Shown piece by piece: positions 8,899 to 17,889 of a stretch of 38,930 nucleotides of DNA. This stretch comes from Candidatus Saccharimonadota bacterium. Its GTDB lineage: Bacteria > Patescibacteriota > Saccharimonadia > Saccharimonadales > UBA10212. Made by a program: the position numbers and the translations under genes. Below the pieces are notes generated by a model. That model was not told the DNA's origin. It was given only the letters and a program-made list of their open reading frames with translations, and made no database searches. The stretch's first letter is position 1; each line of letters opens with the position of its first letter. The stretch spans positions 1-38,930 of the forward strand of contig JACPKF010000001.1 of NCBI GenBank assembly GCA_016187125.1. The letters run 5' to 3'.

Positions 8899-8921
8899 AT
8901 GTTATAACAAAATTATAACAT
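8899..8921. promoter_or_regulatory. Candidate operator: ATGTTATAA-CAAAA-TTATAACAT
   Basis: Perfect 9-bp inverted repeat 36 bp upstream of the AbrB-like start. Confidence 0.65.
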
Positions 8922-8993
8922 CTTGAGCACATTCAATAAAATAGAAAAATTTGGAACCGTGATATTGATTGTTTTTTTTGGAAGAATAAAAGG

Positions 8994-9251
8994 CTAGGTG
9001 GTGAGGTAGACGGTGTTGCCTTCGTGAACCTTTTGGTCAACTTTCAGGCCAAAGCTGTCGCCAGCTTTGACTGATTCAACATCCTGGTGTTCCACCTGCA
9101 AGGAGTCCACTACTTGAGTGAAATCGGTGTTGTTGCCTTTGATCTGTACTTTATCGCCCTTTTTCAGACTAGCGCCCGGGTTTAGTTTGACCACTGCCAC
9201 ATTCAAGTCGTCGTAGTAGTGGCTGACTTTACCTAATGTTTTTTGTGCCAT
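8994..9251 (-). CDS. Small EF-Tu domain-2-like beta-barrel protein (translation elongation factor-like)
   Basis: 85 aa: LKKGDKVQIKGNNTDFTQVVDSLQVEHQDVESVKAGDSFGLKVDQKVHEGNTVYL. Confidence 0.7.
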   Translation of the reverse strand: MAQKTLGKVSHYYDDLNVAVVKLNPGASLKKGDKVQIKGNNTDFTQVVDSLQVEHQDVESVKAGDSFGLKVDQKVHEGNTVYLTT

Positions 9252-9325
9252 GACCTTACTCCCTTTATAACAGGATTATACCCCTAAGCTTCGCCAGACG
9301 CTACGGAAAGATGTATTATAAGCAT

Positions 9326-10303
9326 ATGCAAAATCGGCAGTCTGGCTTTAGCCATATAGGTCTGCTGTTGCTAGTAGTTGTACTGGCGATGGTTGGTTTT
9401 GTCGGCTGGTATGTTTATGACAAAAATCAAGATAAGGCAACGACGTCATCCAATCCGTCCGGGTCGTCTGCCATCTCCGTGTCGGCCGACAAATGGCAGA
9501 CGACCGGCCTGGCGGTGGCTGGCAATTACGCCGACGCCGATGTGGTCGCCCTAGGCGACGGGCGGTATCGGCTTTACTATTCGCTGGAACCCGAGCAGCC
9601 GGGATTTAACGGCCAAGTTTATTCCTCGATTTCAACCGATGGTAAAAATTGGACTAAGGAAGATGGTACGAGAATTGAACAGGCGACTTTTCCCTCCATC
9701 CTTAAGCTGCCGGATGGCACGTTCAGAATGTATTATCAAAATGCCAACGCTATTAAAAGTGCCACATCCTCAGACGGCCTTGCTTGGAGCCTAGAGTCCG
9801 GGACGAGGATTGATACGTCCAATACGGTGGGGCTTAGCTTAACGAACGTTGGTGCTCCCACAGTGGCAAAAATAGCAGACAAGTATGTGATGGTCTATTT
9901 CGGCGCGATAAACCAGAAATACACCGCTGTTGGAATGGTTCCCAACAATGAGACTCATCCACTACTTTGGGCAACCTCCACTGACGGTCTTACTTTTGAA
10001 AAGCAAGGTATAGCCTTAGACAGCCGAAATAGTGTCTTTAAGGGCTGGATGGACGGACCTGAGCTAATAGCTTGGGACGGCAATGAGCATCGTCTTTACT
10101 TTTGGGGATACAAAGGAGTTTATTATTCTGTCTTGGCTGATGATAAGTTTTCTGAGCCGCGACTGACTTACACTACAGCCACCGGCAATCAAGAATTTCC
10201 GGAAAATCCACCCGGTGACCCAACGCTGATAAAAATTAACAATACTTGGAACATGTACTACGGCGGACATCAAAAAGGCATCTACCGCGCCGTTTTGCAA
10301 TAA
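9326..10303 (+). CDS. Membrane-anchored beta-propeller (sialidase/GH43-like) surface protein
   Basis: Likely start MQNRQSGFSHIGLLLLVVVLAMVGFVGWYVYDKN, then repeated SxDGxxW blades. ORF track start is 9311. Confidence 0.75.
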   Translation: MQNRQSGFSHIGLLLLVVVLAMVGFVGWYVYDKNQDKATTSSNPSGSSAISVSADKWQTTGLAVAGNYADADVVALGDGRYRLYYSLEPEQPGFNGQVYSSISTDGKNWTKEDGTRIEQATFPSILKLPDGTFRMYYQNANAIKSATSSDGLAWSLESGTRIDTSNTVGLSLTNVGAPTVAKIADKYVMVYFGAINQKYTAVGMVPNNETHPLLWATSTDGLTFEKQGIALDSRNSVFKGWMDGPELIAWDGNEHRLYFWGYKGVYYSVLADDKFSEPRLTYTTATGNQEFPENPPGDPTLIKINNTWNMYYGGHQKGIYRAVLQ

Positions 10304-10320
10304 TTATAGCAGCTCTAGGA

Positions 10321-11172
10321 TTATTTACAGTAGTCGCTGGTCTTACCACTTTGCGAGTCAGACGATGGCAGAGCTCTGACTTTAGCTTCTTCATCGGCCC
10401 CAAGTAGGTCAAACCAACAAACAGCATATTGTTCGGTATTACTGGGGTGTTTGGCAGCCCAGTCGGCGTTCTTGGAGGCCTCGTTTTTGCTGCGCAGATC
10501 ATACATCCCCCAATCAACAAAGACATTTATGGTATTTCGATCACCCTTGACAATACCAACGGCCGTGGCCAGTGTTTCGCCGGCTTTAAAGGACAGTGGC
10601 GGGTTAATTCGAGTATCACGGGAATCGCCCTCTCTGTTTTGCGGCAATTTGTCGGCAATAGCTTGGAGCTTCGGGCTCAAGCTCAGCATATGGCCAAAAC
10701 GGTACATGTAACCGCAAGCAGCGATAAAGTCAAAAACGTACTGAGTCTCGCCATTAACTGGGTAGCGGGCGCCGCGAATAACATCGGCGTCCATCGGCGC
10801 CGTTACAGTCAGGTCATTATTGGCATTGTTGTCAAACCTAAAGCCGCCGTGGGGTTTATAATCTCCGCCGCGGTATTGCCCGGGATAAAGGATTGATGTA
10901 GCCAGACTAAGATCGACTGGAAATTTAACTAGCGGATCCGGGCAGTTGGGTGGTGTACCGCTCGGCTGCCAGCTTCCACCTTCGTCGGTCCAGGTGATTT
11001 TCGCAAGCTTTGCATCCGATGCTGAAGTTTTAATCTGGTAGCTACTACCCTTTTTATTGTCATTAGATTTTGAGCTATAAGCCCGCCAGCCGCCAAAACC
11101 AACTACACCTAGGATGATAATTACAAGCAGTAATACGAAATGACTAAAGCCTTTTGGGGCTGGCGTTGCCAT
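10321..11172 (-). CDS. Membrane-anchored, M23-like surface protein
   Basis: MATPAPKGFSHFVLLLVIIILGVVGFGGWRAYSSKSND; YKPHGGFRFD...VTAPMDADVIRG...YRFGHM...KAGETLA resembles a (possibly degenerate) LytM/M23 fold. Confidence 0.65.
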   Translation of the reverse strand: MATPAPKGFSHFVLLLVIIILGVVGFGGWRAYSSKSNDNKKGSSYQIKTSASDAKLAKITWTDEGGSWQPSGTPPNCPDPLVKFPVDLSLATSILYPGQYRGGDYKPHGGFRFDNNANNDLTVTAPMDADVIRGARYPVNGETQYVFDFIAACGYMYRFGHMLSLSPKLQAIADKLPQNREGDSRDTRINPPLSFKAGETLATAVGIVKGDRNTINVFVDWGMYDLRSKNEASKNADWAAKHPSNTEQYAVCWFDLLGADEEAKVRALPSSDSQSGKTSDYCK

Positions 11173-11173
11173 T

Positions 11174-12193
11174 TTATTGGTTCGGTGAGGCCAGTTTGTA
11201 GATCATCAGCCAGCTGTTGTTATCAAGTTGTACTGGTGACGGATCGCAAATAATTTTACCGGCCGCAGCCGTTAGATTAACACTTTCGTCCACCCAGTTA
11301 ATGCCGTCGGTTGTTGTCGAGCTGCTGATGCCGTTGGCGCAATAGAACTGCCGGTATTTGCCATCTCCGACTGACACGGTTTTAGATACTGAGCCTTTTT
11401 GGCGGGCGATACCTTGATAGGTGAAACTGGAACCATCATTCGAAGTAGCATAAATCTGTTTTGGTCCTTGGGCGAGGTACATAAACCAACGATTGTCGAT
11501 CTTGATTACGTCAGGATCTGTAATTTGCCCGTACTCGAAGCGAACACCCTGCTCTTCCTTAAAATTAATGCCATCACTACTGGTGGCGCTGTAGACTCTA
11601 TTAACCGAAGTTGGCGGCTGTCCAGGGGTCGGCGGACCAGGAAAAGCTATATAGAAAAGACGAAGTTTGCCAGAATCGGTCAGTGTAATTTGCGGATCAG
11701 CTACACCGCCGACGCGTGAACTGGTTAGCTGCATAGAGCCGGCGGTCCAAGTTTTACCCTGATCACTTGACACCGCTACCAATATCCCTGATTTTGAGCG
11801 GGCAGCGCCATCAACTGCATAAATAACAATTTGTCCTGAGGGTAATTTCATGGCATCCGGTACTGAGGCATGGTTTAGGATTTGAGTAGCGCCGCCAGAG
11901 AAACGCACTCCGTCTGGCGAAGAAGCGGTATGGACATCATGATAAAACGGGCCGTTTTTATCACCAATCGGATCGGCAACCGCCGCCTTCTGATCAAAAT
12001 CTAGTTTGGCTATATCAATTTGGTTGATTTTCCCAGACCTATCAGGCGTTAAAGCAAGCTGTTCGACAGCGCTCGGCTGGTTTTTAGAACTATTTTTAAA
12101 AACCCGCCAGGCTGCAATTCCAGCGACGCCCAGGACTAAAATAACTAAAACTATGGCGACAAGGTGAAAGCCATTTTGATTTTTATTAGCCAC
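11174..12193 (-). CDS. Membrane-anchored beta-propeller surface protein (paralogue of 9326-10303)
   Basis: MANKNQNGFHLVAIVLVILVLGVAGIAAWRVFKN; Asp-box SSDQGKTW and SSDGINF repeats. Confidence 0.75.
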   Translation of the reverse strand: MANKNQNGFHLVAIVLVILVLGVAGIAAWRVFKNSSKNQPSAVEQLALTPDRSGKINQIDIAKLDFDQKAAVADPIGDKNGPFYHDVHTASSPDGVRFSGGATQILNHASVPDAMKLPSGQIVIYAVDGAARSKSGILVAVSSDQGKTWTAGSMQLTSSRVGGVADPQITLTDSGKLRLFYIAFPGPPTPGQPPTSVNRVYSATSSDGINFKEEQGVRFEYGQITDPDVIKIDNRWFMYLAQGPKQIYATSNDGSSFTYQGIARQKGSVSKTVSVGDGKYRQFYCANGISSSTTTDGINWVDESVNLTAAAGKIICDPSPVQLDNNSWLMIYKLASPNQ

Positions 12194-12209
12194 AGCGTCT
12201 CCGTTTAGT

Positions 12210-12698
12210 TTATTTAATCTCGTAGCCGTATATGCACCATTGGTCGCTTTTTTTCAGCAAGCTTACTGCCAGAGTAGAATTGGGGCTCAGGGGTCCGACT
12301 GAACCACTGATTTTGGCCTGATTATTACGCACATCAGTGGATGTGTATTCGACATCGGAAAGATCGATAGTTTGAAAACCGGGATTGCTGAGATATGATT
12401 GGAATTTTTCATATGTCATCAAGCTTTTAAAGTCCGGACAAGTGACTTTGTAAGCTTCCTGGATTTTCTTCTGGTAAACCAATGTAAAGTGTTCTTTGGC
12501 GGCCGCTTTGACAGCTTTTTGATCAGCCGTCTCTTTAGATGCCGAAGAGCTAGCTGTAATACTTGTTGGTGAGCTGTTTTTGGCGGATTTGGAGTCGTTC
12601 TTGGCAAACACAAAATAGCCAACGCCAGCTATGGCTACCACTGCGACGACGGCTGCCACGATCATCGTATGGCCAAAACCGGTTTGATTATTTTTCAT
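12210..12698 (-). CDS. Membrane-anchored hypothetical protein, possibly NTF2/DUF4878-like
   Basis: MKNNQTGFGHTMIVAAVVAVVAIAGVGYFVFAKND; KEHFTLVYQKKIQEAYKVTCPDFKSLMTYEKFQSYL. Confidence 0.6.
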   Translation of the reverse strand: MKNNQTGFGHTMIVAAVVAVVAIAGVGYFVFAKNDSKSAKNSSPTSITASSSASKETADQKAVKAAAKEHFTLVYQKKIQEAYKVTCPDFKSLMTYEKFQSYLSNPGFQTIDLSDVEYTSTDVRNNQAKISGSVGPLSPNSTLAVSLLKKSDQWCIYGYEIK

Positions 12699-12831
12699 AT
12701 TTTATTGGTCCTTTCGCCCTATATTTAGAGCTCTAATGAGCCCTAGTGTAGCACTAGCTAAAAGGCCTATGCAAATTGCTTATGGCTTATAGTATAGCGA
12801 CGTAAACTTAATTACCCTCTTGGACCGCGAG

Positions 12832-13575
12832 CTATCTAATAATGCCCTTTTTTACCTTGGCCGCGAAAGCATTGCAATTAAATTTCGGATCTCGGCCTTT
12901 TTTATAGGGGCTATCCTTGACGACAACCCACTCAGGAAGTAGATGTATCTCAAAAGGAGGATCGGAGGGTAATTTTACTCGGCACATAGTGTAATAATGT
13001 ATTTGGCCACTTTCCGAATGACGAGGGGTCCCGTCGTCAATGTCTACTACTTGCCAGCTCTCTCTAGTTTTTGCCAATGTCCGATTAGCTTTTTGATTAA
13101 CCGAAAGCGCTAGCAGATGAATATTGTTGTCTACTGCTTTGATACCTCGTGGCCATGACTCAACTTCTTTTTCTATGTTGTCCCGAGCCGGCGGCCAGTA
13201 GCGAGTTTCAAAATGGTGTTTAGCTCCGCCCTTTACGCGATCGTAGCTTGTGCGGCCATAAGCATAATAAGGCGCTCTGGCACCTACGGGGACCCCAAGG
13301 ATTACATGGCCGATAGCATTCTCTATTAAAGCTATACAGGCTCTACGCTCCCCATTTGGGGAATTAAAAGTATACGGTGCACAGTCATCTAGGCCATCGG
13401 CTGTGACTTGACGAGCTTCGGCTGCTTGAACTCCTCCACCCAGTCCACTAAACAAGGCTGCGGCACAGGCTATCTGTGCGCCAACTGTAGGCATTCTGCC
13501 GCGCCAAAGATTTCCACATTCATACGACATAATTACATTCTTGTAGTTCTTTTTGCTAAATGCAAGCACTAGCAA
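12832..13575 (-). CDS. Hypothetical exported protein
   Basis: 247-aa ORF with hydrophobic N-terminal segment (PTVGAQIACAAALFSGLGGGVQAAEA). Confidence 0.6.
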   Translation of the reverse strand: MLVLAFSKKNYKNVIMSYECGNLWRGRMPTVGAQIACAAALFSGLGGGVQAAEARQVTADGLDDCAPYTFNSPNGERRACIALIENAIGHVILGVPVGARAPYYAYGRTSYDRVKGGAKHHFETRYWPPARDNIEKEVESWPRGIKAVDNNIHLLALSVNQKANRTLAKTRESWQVVDIDDGTPRHSESGQIHYYTMCRVKLPSDPPFEIHLLPEWVVVKDSPYKKGRDPKFNCNAFAAKVKKGIIR

Positions 13576-13593
13576 GAACGCTGAGTTTTTTTA

Positions 13594-14103
13594 TTAACCA
13601 TTTTTACCGATTTTTCTACGCTCAAGTATCGTGAATTCAAAGTCGTATTTATTTTCTTCGTCACTAACGTGTTTTTCTGACCAAATCTCGCGCCAATCAT
13701 CCCGGTTGTAGTTGAAAAACTTATCGCCCTGGACGCGAGCGTGGACTTTTGTGAGATAAAGTTTGTCGGCAAACGCTAAGGCCTGTTGATTGATTGATTC
13801 CCCGCCGATGATGAATACTTCTTCAGAATTTCGAATTTCAGGCAGTGCCAGAGCCGCTTCAAAAGAATTGACCACCGTGCAGCCGGGTGCTGCCTTGTAA
13901 CCTTTTTCGCGGGTGACTACCACGTTGAGTCTGTCAGGCAGTACTTTGCCAATGGATTCATGGGTCTTGCGGCCCATAATAATTGGATGGCCGACAGTAG
14001 TTTGGCGAAAATAAGCCATTTCTTTGGGCAAACTCCACGGCAACCCACCCCCGCGGCCTATTACGCCGTTATCCGAGACGGCTACTATAATCGATAAAAT
14101 CAT
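13594..14103 (-). CDS. folA: Dihydrofolate reductase
   Basis: MILSIIVAVSDNGVIGRGGGLPWSLPKEMAYFRQTTVGHPIIMGRKTHESIGKVLPDRLNVVVTR...EVFIIGGESI. Confidence 0.96.
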   Translation of the reverse strand: MILSIIVAVSDNGVIGRGGGLPWSLPKEMAYFRQTTVGHPIIMGRKTHESIGKVLPDRLNVVVTREKGYKAAPGCTVVNSFEAALALPEIRNSEEVFIIGGESINQQALAFADKLYLTKVHARVQGDKFFNYNRDDWREIWSEKHVSDEENKYDFEFTILERRKIGKNG

Positions 14104-14408
14104 CCGGGAACTCTCTTCGAGTCTGAGCCTGCCTTCGAGCCGTGAGCGGCCTCAGGCCGTCGAACGGAGGGCTCATCCCTCAGCCTTCGACTATCGCTCA
14201 GGCTGCCCTGAGCATGTCGTCCTTCGACTATCCTCTCCTCGAGTCTGAGCGACCTCGGAGTCGAAGACAGGACGACCCTGAGCTTTAGTCGAACGGGTCG
14301 AATGGGCAGAGTCGAATGACCGGTCGTTTTAGCTCTTAATCCGACTGCGACGGCAAAGGACTGGGGACTAAGAACTAGGGACTGATAATGCGTCAAGTCA
14401 GTCGTCAT
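14100..14408 (-). other. Bridge ORF between thyA and folA across REP-like palindromes
   Basis: 102-aa ORF; ATG overlaps thyA TGA (14405-14408) and its TGA overlaps folA ATG (14100-14103). Confidence 0.6.
14120..14305. repeat. Cluster of REP-like palindromic GC-rich motifs
   Basis: Repeats of cctt(c)gact / gctcaggctgccctgagc / gagtcgaa in both orientations; related cctgagccgtgtcgaagg at ~2198-2215. Confidence 0.7.
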
Positions 14409-15322
14409 ACCGCTATTGATGCTTTAATTCCAGGGTGCGGGTCATAGCCTTCCAGCTCAAAATCATCAATCTTAAAATCAAAGACGGACTTTACGCTGGG
14501 GTTGATTTTCATGGTTGGCAGTGCCTTGGGCGTGCGTGATAGCTGCAAATCAACTTGCTCGAGATGTGTCAAGTAAAGATGGGTGTCGCCAAAGGTATGT
14601 ACAAAATCGCCAGGCTTTAAGCCGGTAGCTTGAGCCATCATCATAGTAAGTAGCGCATAAGAAGCAATGTTAAAAGGCACTCCTAAAAAGGTATCGGCGC
14701 TGCGTTGATACATTTGGCAAGATAGTTTGCCGCCGGCTACATAAAACTGGAAAAGCAAATGACACGGCGGCAAACCGGCCTTAGCCATTTCATCAATGTC
14801 GGCTACGTTCCAAGCCGAGACAATCATCCGGCGAGAATCAGGCTCTTTTTTGATCATGTCTAGCACTTTGCTGATTTGGTCGATGTGTTTACCGTCGGGA
14901 GTTGGCCAGCTACGCCACTGGTAACCATAAACCGGGCCAAGCTCACCCCATTTTTTGGCGAAGGCCTCATCGGTTTTAATTTTCTCGGTAAATTCCTTGA
15001 TGCCAACTTGCCACTCTTCACTACTGCTGCCCGGGACTTTTTTGTCTTGCTTCGTCAAGTAATGCTTATAGGGCCACTCGTCCCAAATGTGCACGTCGTT
15101 ATCAACCAAGTACTTGATGTTGCTCGACCCTTGCAAAAACCAGATCAGCTCGTGAATAATGCCGCGCATAAAAAGTTTTTTGGTAGTCACAGCCGGGAAG
15201 CCACGGGATAAATCAAAACGCAACTGTCTGCCAAAGACACTAAGCGTACCAACGCCGGTGCGATCACTTTTTTGGCTGCCGTTGGTTTTGATGTCTTTAA
15301 GAAGATCCAAATACTGCCTCAT
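14405..15322 (-). CDS. thyA: Thymidylate synthase
   Basis: 305 aa; [57 protein letters not shown]. Confidence 0.97.
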   Translation of the reverse strand: MRQYLDLLKDIKTNGSQKSDRTGVGTLSVFGRQLRFDLSRGFPAVTTKKLFMRGIIHELIWFLQGSSNIKYLVDNDVHIWDEWPYKHYLTKQDKKVPGSSSEEWQVGIKEFTEKIKTDEAFAKKWGELGPVYGYQWRSWPTPDGKHIDQISKVLDMIKKEPDSRRMIVSAWNVADIDEMAKAGLPPCHLLFQFYVAGGKLSCQMYQRSADTFLGVPFNIASYALLTMMMAQATGLKPGDFVHTFGDTHLYLTHLEQVDLQLSRTPKALPTMKINPSVKSVFDFKIDDFELEGYDPHPGIKASIAV

Positions 15323-15360
15323 AATCCCTTAATTTTAGCATGCATAATTCGGCTAACAGA

Positions 15361-15404
15361 TAGTTGCTACTTTTTCGAACGATCGTTCGAAAAAGTAGCA
15401 ACTA
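15361..15404. promoter_or_regulatory. 44-bp perfect loop-less palindrome in the divergent thyA / FAD-oxidase intergenic region
   Basis: TAGTTGCTACTTTTTCGAACGA/TCGTTCGAAAAAGTAGCAACTA. Confidence 0.9.
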
Positions 15405-15453
15405 AAATAGACAGTCTTGCGTGGTACAGATTGCTCACGTAAGCTTAAGAGAT

Positions 15454-17115
15454 ATGAGTACAGTGGGCCCATTTATTGATCTACTGAAAAAAAGAGGTTT
15501 TGAAGGCGATACTGACGACTCCGAGCAAACACGGCAATTTTACAGCTACGACGCTTCGCTTTTTGAATTGTTACCTGATTTGGTAGTCTTTCCTAAGAAC
15601 AGTCAAGACCTTCAAGAGCTAATAATTTGCGCCCATCTTCTGAAAAAGAAGATTCCTAATCTTTCGTTAACGGCTCGGAGCGCCGGCACCTGTATGTCCG
15701 GCGGCGCGATTAACGACTCGGTTATTGTTGATTTCACTCGCTATTTTAATAAGATTGAAAGCGTCCAGGATTTGGCAGTGCGGGTCCAGCCTGGCGTTTT
15801 TTACCGCGACTTTGAAAAAACTACATTAGCCAAGGGCGCGCTGCTGCCTCCATTCCCTGCTAGTCGCGAACTGGCGACGGTTGGCGGCATGGTGGCTAAC
15901 AATGCTGGCGGCGAAAAGTCGCTAGAGTTTGGCAAAACCGAAAATTTTGTAAATAGCCTTTCAGTGGTACTCAGTGATGGCAAAACATATGAGCTTAAAG
16001 CCCTAAATCGCCAAGAATTAAGCGCTAAGCGTCAACAACCAAACTTCGAGGGCCAAATTTATACGCAGCTGTTTGATCTGCTGGAGAAAAATTATGACGC
16101 AATTAAGGCCGCCAAACCTCATGTTAGCAAAAACTCGACTGGCTATAATTTGTGGGACGTCTGGAACCGTGAAACTGGCATCTTTGACCTGACTAAACTA
16201 TTCACCGGCTCACAGGGCACACTAGGTCTAATTAGTGATATTGAGTTTCGTTTGGTCCATGACAAGCCCCATTCGGGCGTTTTGGTCGGCTTTATGAAAA
16301 ATCTTAATGATCTGGGAGAACTAATCAACACTGTAGTCGCTGCCAAACCGGCCAGCTTCGAAGCTTTTGATAATCACACCCTAACCTTGGCGCTCAAGTT
16401 TTTCCCGTACTTCCGTAAAACCCTTGGCTGGGGCGGACTCATTAAACTAGGATTTCAGCTAATCCCCGATGCTCTGCTACTGTTTCGCGGCATTCCTAAA
16501 ATGGTTTTGTTGATTGAATTCACTGGCCAAACGCCTGAGGAAGTCGCCCAAAAAGTCCACGCCATGAAGCTAGCTCTAAAGCCCTATAAGCTGGAAGCCA
16601 CCGAAGAGGATAGCACCGAAGCTAAAGCTTGGAAATTTAGGATTATGCGGCGTGAAAGCTTTAACCTGCTGCGAAAAAAAGTTAAAGATAAGCACACCGC
16701 CCCATTTATTGATGACTTGGTGGTGCCGCCGCCTCATTTGGCCGAATTTTTGCCCAAACTTCAGGCTATTATCAAGAAGTATAAACTTCTGGCGACTATT
16801 GCCGGCCATATAGGCGATGGCAACTTTCATGTCATTCCACTGATGAAGATCGAAGACCCCAAGGAGCGGGCCAAACTGAAGCCAGCTATGAAGGAGGTTA
16901 ATGAGCTAGTGCTGAGCTACGGCGGTAGCCTATCCGGTGAGCATAACGACGGGATGATCCGTGGGCCTTTCCTTACGCAAATGTATGGTAAAGAAATTGT
17001 TGAGCTGTTCCGCCAGACTAAAAAAATCTTTGATCCCGAAAATATCTTCAATCCGCACAAAAAAACCGACGCTACTTGGGACTTTTCCATGAAGCATATT
17101 AGAGAACACTTCTAG
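15454..17115 (+). CDS. FAD-binding oxidoreductase (GlcD/D-lactate dehydrogenase-like)
   Basis: FAD_binding_4-like: LPDLVVFPKNSQDLQELI, SLTARSAGTCMSGGAINDSVIVDFTRYFNKI, ASRELATVGGMVANNAGGEKS; GHIGDGNFHVIPL. ATG at 15454 is preferred over the GTG at 15421 used by the track. Confidence 0.88.
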   Translation: MSTVGPFIDLLKKRGFEGDTDDSEQTRQFYSYDASLFELLPDLVVFPKNSQDLQELIICAHLLKKKIPNLSLTARSAGTCMSGGAINDSVIVDFTRYFNKIESVQDLAVRVQPGVFYRDFEKTTLAKGALLPPFPASRELATVGGMVANNAGGEKSLEFGKTENFVNSLSVVLSDGKTYELKALNRQELSAKRQQPNFEGQIYTQLFDLLEKNYDAIKAAKPHVSKNSTGYNLWDVWNRETGIFDLTKLFTGSQGTLGLISDIEFRLVHDKPHSGVLVGFMKNLNDLGELINTVVAAKPASFEAFDNHTLTLALKFFPYFRKTLGWGGLIKLGFQLIPDALLLFRGIPKMVLLIEFTGQTPEEVAQKVHAMKLALKPYKLEATEEDSTEAKAWKFRIMRRESFNLLRKKVKDKHTAPFIDDLVVPPPHLAEFLPKLQAIIKKYKLLATIAGHIGDGNFHVIPLMKIEDPKERAKLKPAMKEVNELVLSYGGSLSGEHNDGMIRGPFLTQMYGKEIVELFRQTKKIFDPENIFNPHKKTDATWDFSMKHIREHF

Positions 17116-17175
17116 TTTTTGCTATAAGCTATCAGCTAATTTTGTCCTACATCCGCCAGCACTTTAAAGCTGCCT

Positions 17176-17205
17176 TATTCTAATATTCTTAAGAATATTA
17201 GAATA
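17176..17205. repeat. 30-bp perfect loop-less palindrome between convergent genes
   Basis: TATTCTAATATTCTT/AAGAATATTAGAATA. Confidence 0.9.
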
Positions 17206-17241
17206 GACTATTACTACATAACTGTGAATATTGTGAACTGT

Positions 17242-17781
17242 CTATTTGAGGAATGGGAGGACTTGGGCCAGACGGGTTTTGAGCCACCAGGAGCGAAGAC
17301 TCCAAGCTTGATGCTCGGCTGTTAGGGCTATACCAAACAAGGCTATGGCGTAAACTATATGCTCATCAACGCCGGGTGAGTTAGCCGGCCACAGTAGCGA
17401 GCTCCACATTAGTAGCATCAAGACAATACCGGCGAAAGCTGCCAAGCGGATCCAGGTACCGAGCAGCAAACCAAGCCCGATGACCAAAAGGCCAAGCATG
17501 AACAACCAATCAACCCAGGCTCGTCCGGCCAGGTTATGGTAGAAGTCTTGGAATGGCCCAGTTGTAGCATTGGCTAAAAACCCTTTAGTAGGTGAGCCGC
17601 CGTTTACCCAAGCTTGCGAGCAGCCAACATCCACTAGCCCGCTGGCTTTGACTTTGCAGGTAGCAAACCCCAAGCCGAATAATTTGTCCAAAAAAGCCCA
17701 CAAAAATATATAGCCCAGAACGATTCTAAGCAGCGCCCAGGCATACAAGCTGCCGTCGGCGACGTATTTTTTTAATGACAT
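17242..17781 (-). CDS. DoxX/DoxD-like membrane protein
   Basis: 179 aa, about 4 TM segments; LLRIVLGYIFLWAFLDKLFGLGF, GLLLGTWIRLAAFAGIVLMLLMWSS. Confidence 0.7.
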   Translation of the reverse strand: MSLKKYVADGSLYAWALLRIVLGYIFLWAFLDKLFGLGFATCKVKASGLVDVGCSQAWVNGGSPTKGFLANATTGPFQDFYHNLAGRAWVDWLFMLGLLVIGLGLLLGTWIRLAAFAGIVLMLLMWSSLLWPANSPGVDEHIVYAIALFGIALTAEHQAWSLRSWWLKTRLAQVLPFLK

Positions 17782-17889
17782 ATCCCCTACCCCTCATTTA
17801 AATAAAGCTTATGCTTGAATGATAGTCTTTATAGGCGGAGTTGACAAGATAGTTAAGGTTAAAAAATTTGAGCTGCAGTGTAGCTAAAG

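Noticed and set aside
10429-10896. Long plus-strand ORF (155 aa) in the track
   Set aside because: Antisense to a better-supported anchored protein (10321-11172); treated as a shadow ORF.
14100-14408. Bridge ORF as a normal protein-coding gene
   Set aside because: Composition follows palindromic repeats and no family is recognisable; reported as a coupling ORF instead.
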